Source of the DNA: Rhodanobacteraceae bacterium
GTDB lineage: Bacteria; Pseudomonadota; Gammaproteobacteria; Xanthomonadales; Rhodanobacteraceae
Assembly: GCA_025924775.1 (NCBI GenBank)
Contig: JAICHS010000147.1
Location: 1 to 6,006 of the forward strand
DNA: 6,006 bases
Direction: 5' to 3'
The notes beneath the pieces were generated by a model that saw only the letters and a list, made by a program, of their open reading frames with translations, was not told the origin of the DNA and did no database searches. Positions 1-4,309 of this stretch are shown here, piece after piece. Positions within the stretch are counted from its first letter, which is position 1, and every line of letters starts with the position of its first letter. Position numbers and translations under genes: made by a program.

Positions 1-134
1 ATACGGATGTGATCGTCCCTGGTCACCGCACCGCTCGTGCCGGTGGTGAACTGCAGGGTTCGAAGTACGCCGACTCCGGAACGGCCATCCAGGGCCTGAC
101 TGTTCGGCACAGCCGCTTCGAGGGCCTGCATTGA
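1..134 (+). CDS. 3' end of an unrecognised protein-coding gene (partial)
   Basis: An open frame enters from the left edge (first full codon at position 3) and ends at TGA 132-134, giving 43 visible residues that begin TDVIVPGHRT and end RHSRFEGLH. About 70 percent of its codons end in G or C, which fits coding sequence in this GC-rich genome but is not decisive over so short a stretch. I do not recognise the family. The tail is hydrophilic and glycine-rich, with no membrane segment, no cysteine and no typical outer-membrane terminal beta-strand pattern. A small hairpin about 50 bases downstream could terminate its transcript. The alternative is a chance open frame, since 43 stop-free codons are not rare at this base composition. 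Confidence 0.45.
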   Translation, partial: TDVIVPGHRTARAGGELQGSKYADSGTAIQGLTVRHSRFEGLH

Positions 135-182
135 TCCACCCGATTCGCACTACGTGTCGACAATCGATGTTGTCCGGCATTC

Positions 183-204
183 CGGCGCCGCCCGCGCCGT
201 TTGT
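183..204 (+). terminator. Possible weak intrinsic terminator of the partial left-edge gene
   Basis: A six base-pair GC stem (CGGCGC at 183-188 with GCGCCG at 194-199, loop CGCCC) is followed by TTTGT. It lies about 50 bases after the TGA at 132-134. The T tract is short, so the terminator call is tentative. The rest of 135-282 shows no gene that I can support. Confidence 0.3.
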
Positions 205-282
205 GGGCGGAACCCGGGATGACGACAAATTTTCTGAGCGTGCGCGCGTGGCTTGCTGGGCTACGACGTCGATCAGGTTGAT

Positions 283-714
283 CTATTGGCGGAACACGCA
301 CATCACGACCAGCAGCGCGACGCCCACGGCGGCCATCGCCATCGCGAAACTGAAGGCCAGCCACGGCGTGTGGTACCAGACGTGGCGCGGGGTTTCGCGC
401 TGCCACTTCAGCCCGTAGCGCAGGAACCGGATACCGGTGGCCAGCAGCATGACGACGCCGAGCGCCACCAGCACCACGCCGCTGCCGGCGCTGAGCAGGT
501 GCGGCCAGACCGTCGCCTGGTCCACGATGTGCCACGGCGGGTGCCGCATCAGTTCGCCGAAGCGATCCACGGCGATGCCAAAGATCATCAGCCCCAGCGC
601 GGTACGCGTCCACACCGCCAGCGTGCGTTCGGTGTTCATGTACGAACGTTGCATCGACAGTTCGGTCAACACATGCAACACGGCATACTGCGAGTCAGGA
701 TCGGGGTCGGCCAC
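283..714 (-). CDS. DUF202 (YidH/YidG-like) inner-membrane protein, second copy
   Basis: This 143-residue protein belongs to the DUF202 family of small inner-membrane proteins, whose biochemical role is not established. The family signature YMNTERTLAVWTRTAL is visible around residues 25-40. Three hydrophobic segments fit membrane helices at about 32-50, 74-97 and 117-140; the N-terminus is acidic and soluble, and the chain ends FRQ. The start is GTG at 712-714: AGGAG at 721-725 on this strand sits six bases upstream, the clearest ribosome binding site in the left half of the window. It follows the first DUF202 gene after only 21 bases, so the two are almost surely cotranscribed. They share the motif, the VDRxG element after the first helix and the C-terminal FRQ, which points to an old tandem duplication. 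E. coli has a similar adjacent pair, yidG and yidH. Confidence 0.88.
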   Translation of the reverse strand: MADPDPDSQYAVLHVLTELSMQRSYMNTERTLAVWTRTALGLMIFGIAVDRFGELMRHPPWHIVDQATVWPHLLSAGSGVVLVALGVVMLLATGIRFLRYGLKWQRETPRHVWYHTPWLAFSFAMAMAAVGVALLVVMCVFRQ

Positions 715-719
715 GACGG

Positions 720-725
720 TCTCCT
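720..725 (-). promoter_or_regulatory. Shine-Dalgarno site fixing the GTG start of the second DUF202 gene
   Basis: On the minus strand these bases read AGGAGA and lie six bases (core AGGAG) before the GTG at 712-714. The site falls in the 21-base gap after the upstream gene's stop codon. It supports translation starting at GTG instead of an internal ATG such as the one at residue 21. Confidence 0.7.
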
Positions 726-735
726 GTAGGCGGGG

Positions 736-1170
736 CTACTGGCGAAACAGCAGTAAAACGGCCATCAATACGCAGCCCGCGACCACCACGCCGGCCGCGA
801 AGGTGAAGGCAAGCCAAGGGCCGAACGCGCCGAATTCGGCGAAAACCCGGTTCCAGCGGCGGCGATAGGCTTGGTGGCGGATCGCGCACGCGAGTGCGAT
901 CAGCGTGCCCAACAGCACCAACGTGATGCCGCCGACGCTGTACAACGGATCGGGCGCCAGCGGCGTGCCCGGGTGCGCGCGCGGTGCGGTCAGCAGCACG
1001 CCGTAGCGATCCACCAGCACGCCCAGCACCACCAGCGACAACGCGGTGCGCGTCCACGTTGCCAGCGTGCGGTCCACGTTCATGTAACAGACCTTGGCCT
1101 GTTCGGTGATCACGCGGCGCGCGCGGGCGCCGAAGCCTGAAAGTGGGTTGTCGTCGGCCGGCACGTGCAT
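736..1170 (-). CDS. DUF202 (YidH/YidG-like) inner-membrane protein, first copy
   Basis: This 144-residue protein is the promoter-proximal member of the DUF202 pair. The signature YMNVDRTLATWTRTAL lies at about residues 29-44, followed by VLVDRYG. Hydrophobic helices fall at about 42-60, 78-97 and 116-141, and arginine-rich stretches after the second helix (RHQAYRRRW) probably face the cytoplasm under the positive-inside rule. Like its neighbour it ends FRQ. The ATG at 1168-1170 is the chosen start; no strong Shine-Dalgarno sequence is visible, and an ATG at residue 30 would cut into the conserved motif. The gene follows the GNAT gene by 38 bases and precedes the second DUF202 gene by 21, so the three look like one operon. 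Function is unknown; the pair may form a hetero-oligomer in the membrane, which is my inference. Confidence 0.87.
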   Translation of the reverse strand: MHVPADDNPLSGFGARARRVITEQAKVCYMNVDRTLATWTRTALSLVVLGVLVDRYGVLLTAPRAHPGTPLAPDPLYSVGGITLVLLGTLIALACAIRHQAYRRRWNRVFAEFGAFGPWLAFTFAAGVVVAGCVLMAVLLLFRQ

Positions 1171-1208
1171 GCGGAAAGTCTCTCACCGCGCCGGCCGGCA
1201 TGCCAGCG

Positions 1209-1781
1209 TCAAGGCATCTGGCGGCGCGGGAACCACGCCATGCCCAGGTCGTCTTCCAGCGTGCCGTCGCTGCGGCGCACCCGTTGCCGGAAACGCGCTT
1301 CCTCGACGAACCCGAACTTTCCGTACAGGCGTTGCGCGCGCAGGTTGCCGGCGCGCACGTTCAATTCGACCTTGCCCACGCGCGCCTCGCGCTGCGCCCA
1401 GTCCAGCAGGTCGCGCAACAGCGCGGTGCCGATGCCGCGCCCCAGGTGGCCTGGGTGCACCACGATGGTCAGCCTGAAAACGTGTGCGTTGGCGCGCATC
1501 GGCATCGGATCGAGGAACGCGTGGCCGACCAATGCGCCAGTTTCCTCCCCCACGAGGTAGCGCCCGTCCGTCGCCAGTTGCGCGATCTTGCCGCGGTAGG
1601 CCGCAACCGGGATCTCACCCGGCTGCCCGACCAGCAGCCCCGGCGTGCGCTGGGTTTCGGCTTCGGCCGCGGCGATGGCCTCGGCGTCGGCGGGCAGCGC
1701 GGCCAGGATTCGCAGATCGGCACCCATGCGCTTGACGTGGATCGGGGGCGCACCCGCGCCGGGGCTGGCAAAATAGCGCAT
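1209..1781 (-). CDS. GNAT-family N-acetyltransferase
   Basis: This is a GCN5-related acetyltransferase, expected to move an acetyl group from acetyl-CoA to an amine; its substrate cannot be read from sequence. The acetyl-CoA pyrophosphate loop is clear as HPGHLGRGIGTALL (residues 109-122, GRGIG at 114-118). It is followed by the usual C-terminal block with ELNVRAGN (139-146) and RLYGKFGF (151-158), including the Tyr of the family's catalytic region. Length is 190 residues from ATG 1779-1781, the longest possible start. The domain itself begins near residue 22, and an in-frame ATG at 1725-1727 would give 172 residues and a more typical N-terminus. A candidate -10 box (TATTTT) lies inside the longer reading frame and favours the shorter start. 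The stop is TGA at 1209-1211. It leads an apparent operon with two DUF202 genes and is divergent from queE across 17 bases. Confidence 0.88.
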   Translation of the reverse strand: MRYFASPGAGAPPIHVKRMGADLRILAALPADAEAIAAAEAETQRTPGLLVGQPGEIPVAAYRGKIAQLATDGRYLVGEETGALVGHAFLDPMPMRANAHVFRLTIVVHPGHLGRGIGTALLRDLLDWAQREARVGKVELNVRAGNLRAQRLYGKFGFVEEARFRQRVRRSDGTLEDDLGMAWFPRRQMP

Positions 1782-1799
1782 ATACGGTTCGATTGCCCA
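1770..1799 (-). promoter_or_regulatory. Candidate sigma70-type promoter for the GNAT-DUF202 operon
   Basis: On the minus strand TGGGCA (1794-1799, four of six consensus bases) is separated by 18 bases from TATTTT (1770-1775). Transcription would begin near 1763, downstream of the ATG at 1781 but upstream of the ATG at 1727. The site overlaps the first base of the queE start codon. The match is modest and unsupported by any other signal. Confidence 0.3.
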
Positions 1800-2431
1800 T
1801 GTACGCCATCAAGGAAATCTTCTACACACTGCAGGGCGAGGGCTTCCACGCCGGGCGCCCTGCGGTGTTCTGCCGTTTTTCCGGCTGCAACCTGTGGTCC
1901 GGCCGCGAGCGGGACCGCGCGGCGTCCATCTGCAATTTCTGCGATACCGACTTCGTCGGCACCGACGGCGTGAACGGTGGCAAGTACCGGGATGCGGCGG
2001 CGGTCGCGGACGCGATCGCGAGCCTGTGGCCGGTAGGCCAAGCGGAAAACCGCTTCGTGGTATTCACCGGTGGCGAGCCGCTCTTGCAACTGGACGCCGC
2101 GGTGCTGGATGCCATGCATGCGCGTGGTTTCGAGTGCGCCGTGGAAACCAACGGCACGCTGGAAGCGCCGGCGGGCCTTGACTGGATCACCGTGAGCCCC
2201 AAGAGTATCGCGCCGGTAAAATTGCGGCGCGCCAGCGAGCTGAAGCTGGTGTATCCGCAGCCGACCGCACTGCCCGAACGTTTTGTCGCGTTTCCGGCGG
2301 AGCACTTTTTCCTGCAGCCGATGGACGGGCCGCGCCTCGATGAGAACACGCGCGCGGCGGTTGCCTACTGCAAGGCGCATCCGCACTGGCGGCTCAGCCT
2401 GCAGACCCACAAATACCTTGGTATCCCATGA
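1799..2431 (+). CDS. queE: 7-carboxy-7-deazaguanine synthase (radical SAM), queuosine/7-deazaguanine pathway
   Basis: QueE converts 6-carboxy-5,6,7,8-tetrahydropterin to 7-carboxy-7-deazaguanine using S-adenosylmethionine, a [4Fe-4S] cluster and Mg2+, in the cytoplasm. The 210-residue protein has the N-terminal FYTLQGEG motif (residues 8-15). Its cluster cysteines are in the unusual CX14CX2C spacing, C30, C45 and C48, known from the Burkholderia-type QueE in place of the standard CX3CX2C. The SAM-binding GGEP is at 91-94, a VSPK motif at 132-135, and the family-typical end QTHKYLGIP closes the chain. I chose ATG 1799 because it gives the usual N-terminus (MYAIKEIF); a TTG at 1793 would add only two residues. 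No good Shine-Dalgarno sequence precedes it. The stop overlaps the queD start as ATGA, so the two genes are translationally coupled. Confidence 0.96.
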   Translation: MYAIKEIFYTLQGEGFHAGRPAVFCRFSGCNLWSGRERDRAASICNFCDTDFVGTDGVNGGKYRDAAAVADAIASLWPVGQAENRFVVFTGGEPLLQLDAAVLDAMHARGFECAVETNGTLEAPAGLDWITVSPKSIAPVKLRRASELKLVYPQPTALPERFVAFPAEHFFLQPMDGPRLDENTRAAVAYCKAHPHWRLSLQTHKYLGIP

Positions 2432-2808
2432 GCGAGCAACTGTTCACCGTCTGGAAGGAATTCCGCTTCGACGCCGCGCATCAGCTTGATGGCGGCCCCG
2501 ACGGCGACCCGCGCTACCGCCGCATCCACGGCCACTCGTACCAGGTGGAAGTGTGGCTGCGCGGCCCGTTGACCGCGCGCGGCTGGGTCGTGGACATGGG
2601 GGACCTTGCGCGTCGCATCGCGGTGGCGCGCGATGCGCTGGACCACCGCATGCTCAACGAGGTGGAGGGCCTCGGCATTCCCACCATGGAAAACATCGCG
2701 CGCTTCACGTGGGAAAAGCTGGGCGCCCTTCCGCAACTGCAGCGCGTGGTCGTCAAGCGCGTGCAGAACGGGGAAGGCTGTGAGTACCGGGGGCCGGGCT
2801 GCGTGTAA
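2428..2808 (+). CDS. queD: QueD-like 6-pyruvoyl/6-carboxytetrahydropterin synthase family protein, catalytic Cys replaced
   Basis: By family and by coupling to queE this should be the QueD step, turning 7,8-dihydroneopterin triphosphate into 6-carboxytetrahydropterin. The 126-residue length matches the family. Zinc ligands are in place: H18 (DAAH), H34 and H36 (HGH), and the catalytic Asp-His pair is D72-H73 in LDHRMLN. What is missing is the nucleophilic cysteine of the QueD signature CxxxHGH: the equivalent position is Y30 (YRRIHGH). It also lacks the ExxHGH glutamate of PTPS-III. The glutamate that normally anchors the pterin near the C-terminus (KE in E. coli) appears as K110-R111, though E116 lies close by. 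The chain ends GCEYRGPGCV, similar to the usual C-terminus. The gene starts at ATG 2428, overlapping queE by four bases. It is either a divergent working QueD or a relative with altered chemistry. Confidence 0.85.
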   Translation: MSEQLFTVWKEFRFDAAHQLDGGPDGDPRYRRIHGHSYQVEVWLRGPLTARGWVVDMGDLARRIAVARDALDHRMLNEVEGLGIPTMENIARFTWEKLGALPQLQRVVVKRVQNGEGCEYRGPGCV

Positions 2809-2826
2809 GCGCGTCGTTGTCCGGAT

Positions 2827-3258
2827 TCACGTACCGGCTTTTGCTAGCTTGCGCACGTGCCACAGGGTGGGCACATCCGCCTGCCACCGCCGCAACGTCA
2901 TCGAAATGGCGAGGCCTTCCAGGTCGGCCGCGATGCCCCAAAAGATTGCCAGCGCGACCGGCCAACCGCCGCGCTGCAGCACCAGCAACGACCACATGCC
3001 GATGAACAGCAGCAGACCCCACAGCTTGGATGACCACATGTGGTAGCTGGCCTCCCTGCGGTACTTGCGGATGTCATAGGCGTAGCGCAGCACTTCGACC
3101 AACAGCAACATCCCCAGCGCCGGGAAGTGCGGCCGCACCAGTGCGTAGGCCGTCACCCGCGCGGCCACGAGCGCGCAGGTGTAGAAGATCGAATCGATGA
3201 TGCTGTCGAGGCGTCGCAACCGCGCCGTGGCGGATGCGCAACCGTAGGGCCGGGCAGT
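2827..3258 (-). pseudogene. 5'-truncated CDP-alcohol phosphatidyltransferase remnant
   Basis: The frame ends at TGA 2827-2829 and is open back to a stop at 3259-3261. From a TTG at 3217-3219 it would give 130 residues. The sequence matches the C-terminal part of CDP-alcohol phosphatidyltransferases, inner-membrane enzymes that transfer a phosphatidyl group from CDP-diacylglycerol to an alcohol. It opens with RRLDSIIDSIFY, which is the second half (D-x3-D, here D5 and D9) of the catalytic motif DGxxAR-x8-9-GxxxDxxxD, and continues with several hydrophobic helices and YHMWSSKLWGLLLF at about 59-72. The DGxxAR half and the first helix, some 60-70 residues, are absent: the intact neighbouring gene ends at 3355 and no frame between shows them. 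A neighbouring frame reads RHGAVATPR just upstream, resembling the segment before LDS, which suggests a frameshift plus deletion. It converges on queD with an 18-base gap. Confidence 0.7.
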
Positions 3259-3309
3259 TCAGCCTCGAAAATTCCGGCGTGACGCGGCACGCCGAGATTG
3301 GTGTGGCAA

Positions 3310-3349
3310 CGGACGCGCGGTTTCCTGCAGCGGCAGGAAAACCGGTCCG
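3310..3349 (-). terminator. Long hairpin just after the RodZ-like exported gene, terminator-like
   Basis: CGGAC (3310-3314) pairs with GTCCG (3345-3349), CGG (3318-3320) with CCG (3342-3344), and TTTCCTGC (3321-3328) with GCAGGAAA (3333-3340). The loop is AGCG, with two small bulges (GCG and A). That is 16 base pairs, beginning five bases beyond the TGA at 3355-3357 on the minus strand. No run of T follows on either strand, so it may act as a Rho-aided terminator or an mRNA 3' end stabiliser and not as a classic intrinsic terminator. It also marks the point beyond which the CDP-alcohol phosphatidyltransferase remnant begins. Confidence 0.55.
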
Positions 3350-3354
3350 TTGCA

Positions 3355-4116
3355 TCAGCCGCGGGCGAAGAGTTCCAGGTGCAGCACCTTGGCGTGCAGG
3401 TCACCGCCCAGCGGGTAGGGCCTGCCATCGCCGGTCACCTCGACGCCACCGGCGTTGCCGAGCGTGACCCGGGTGGCACCGTCCACGCGGTAGCTGCGTG
3501 ATTCGTTGGGGCGCAGCATGCGGGCGTCGAGCGTGCGGCCCGCGGCATCCTCGACCACGATCCAGCTGTTCGCCGAAGCACGTAGCGTCAGCACGTGCGC
3601 TCCGGTGCCGCCGGCGACGGGGTGCGCGCCGGATCTGCCTGAAAGTTTTCCACGCAGGATCGTGAGCGTGTAATTGGTGGGGTCGGTTTGCGCAAGCAAA
3701 TCGATCTCTCGCTCCGCTTCGGCGTAATCCTGCCGATTGAGCGTACGTCCGATCTGCGCGACGGCGTACGGGAACAATTCACGCACGGCGTCGGCGGCGA
3801 CCCGGTTGCGCGGATCCTGCTGCAGGATCGCCAAGTAGTAGCTGGCCGCGTTGTCGGATGCCGGTGCAACCAGGTGTCCCTGCTGGTAGGCGACCAGGGC
3901 GAGCTTCAGCAGTGCGGGCACCGCCAGGGCACGCGGTTCCGCGGCATGCAACGCATCCCGTGGCGACGCGACTTGCGTGGCTGCGGAATCCGACGTGCCT
4001 TGCGAGGCGGCCGCGGGGCTGGCTGTGCAGTTGCTGGCCGCGAATGCCAAGCACGCCAGCGTGGAGTACAGCAGATGCCGGGTTATTCGTGTGGGCGTGG
4101 CAGCGGGGCGATCCAT
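3355..4116 (-). CDS. Exported TPR-like protein with RodZ-type (DUF4115) C-terminal domain
   Basis: This 253-residue protein has a basic N-terminus, then a hydrophobic stretch at about residues 14-28 ending AFAAS, which reads as a Sec signal peptide. C30 follows but SNC is a poor lipobox, so a lipoprotein is doubtful. An alanine/serine-rich linker (about 31-60) leads to amphipathic helices at 65-158 containing DNAASYYLAILQQDPRN and DYAEAEREIDLLAQTDP, which look like tetratricopeptide repeats. The C-terminal part from about 174 (HVLTLRASANSWIVVEDAAGRT, then RVTLGNAGGVEV at 216-227) resembles the periplasmic beta domain of the cell-shape protein RodZ. RodZ's N-terminal HTH and its internal membrane helix are not present. 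I chose ATG 4114-4116 because AAGGAA lies eight bases upstream and it places the signal peptide at the N-terminus; an ATG at 4203 would add 29 unlikely residues. A role at the cell envelope is inferred; the exact function is unknown. Confidence 0.8.
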   Translation of the reverse strand: MDRPAATPTRITRHLLYSTLACLAFAASNCTASPAAASQGTSDSAATQVASPRDALHAAEPRALAVPALLKLALVAYQQGHLVAPASDNAASYYLAILQQDPRNRVAADAVRELFPYAVAQIGRTLNRQDYAEAEREIDLLAQTDPTNYTLTILRGKLSGRSGAHPVAGGTGAHVLTLRASANSWIVVEDAAGRTLDARMLRPNESRSYRVDGATRVTLGNAGGVEVTGDGRPYPLGGDLHAKVLHLELFARG

Positions 4117-4124
4117 TTTCGTGA

Positions 4125-4130
4125 TTCCTT
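4125..4130 (-). promoter_or_regulatory. Shine-Dalgarno site deciding the start of the RodZ-like exported protein
   Basis: AAGGAA on the minus strand ends eight bases before the ATG at 4114-4116. It supports this start over the in-frame upstream ATG at 4203, which has no such site and would bury the signal peptide. Confidence 0.65.
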
Positions 4131-4223
4131 GGCAAGTGCGGTTGCTTGCCCTTGGGAATGCAGTCGTCGTGCCAACCACCGGTCGCGTGACAAAGTTCAA
4201 CATTCGGCGCCCGGAAGTGGCAC

Positions 4224-4285
4224 CCGGGGCCGCCCCGGAACCGCTGCCGGTGGCGCGCGGCGCGCGCTCCCGGCGCGCACGTGCG
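4224..4285. promoter_or_regulatory. Palindrome-rich divergent intergenic region
   Basis: The 193-base gap between the two divergent genes holds several inverted repeats. CCGGGG (4224-4229) and CCCCGG (4233-4238) make a six-pair stem with a three-base loop. GGCGCGC occurs three times, at 4252-4258, 4259-4265 and 4272-4278. CGCACGTGCG (4276-4285) is a perfect ten-base palindrome. The last lies where a -35 region for the helicase gene would fall, so an operator is possible. GC-rich self-complementary sequence is common in such genomes, so no specific regulator is claimed. Confidence 0.25.
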
Positions 4286-4297
4286 GGCGGCTTCGGC

Positions 4298-4303
4298 GAT
4301 ACT
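4298..4303 (+). promoter_or_regulatory. Candidate -10 box of the helicase gene, consistent with a leaderless transcript
   Basis: GATACT matches TATAAT at four of six positions and ends six bases before the ATG at 4310-4312, so transcription would begin at or next to the A of the start codon. No Shine-Dalgarno sequence precedes this ATG, which agrees with a leaderless message. No convincing -35 box is seen 16-18 bases upstream. Confidence 0.3.
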
Positions 4304-4309
4304 TGGCGA

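Noticed and set aside
271..283. GATCA-GGT-TGATC inverted repeat at the end of the second DUF202 gene as a terminator
   Set aside because: Five base pairs with a three-base loop, no T tract, and it overlaps the stop codon.
131..729. Plus-strand open frames opposite the second DUF202 gene
   Set aside because: The opposite strand encodes the conserved DUF202 motif with a good ribosome binding site; these frames have histidine- and arginine-rich or low-information products.
1732..1737. TTGACG as a -35 box for queE
   Set aside because: No -10 element lies 16-18 bases downstream; the nearest AT-rich hexamer (CAAAAT at 1769) is 31 bases away.
1782..1798. A preQ1 riboswitch before queE
   Set aside because: Only 17 noncoding bases precede queE, with no pseudoknot-like hairpin and A-rich tail.
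1143..1973. Open frame of 276 codons on the plus strand across the GNAT gene and into queE
   Set aside because: It is antisense to the GNAT gene and out of frame with queE, and shows no domain.
1469..2410. Open frame of 313 codons antisense to queE
   Set aside because: It mirrors the conserved queE gene and carries no motif of its own.
1161..4284. GCACGTGC seen four times (1161, 2853, 3591, 4277) as a possible dispersed regulatory site
   Set aside because: Three of the copies lie inside coding sequence, and a GC-rich self-complementary octamer recurring a few times in 6 kb of such DNA is weak evidence.
4117..4309. LexA/SOS operator before the helicase gene
   Set aside because: I found no E. 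coli-type CTG-N10-CAG with an AT core and no TTAG-N6-TACTA-like site.
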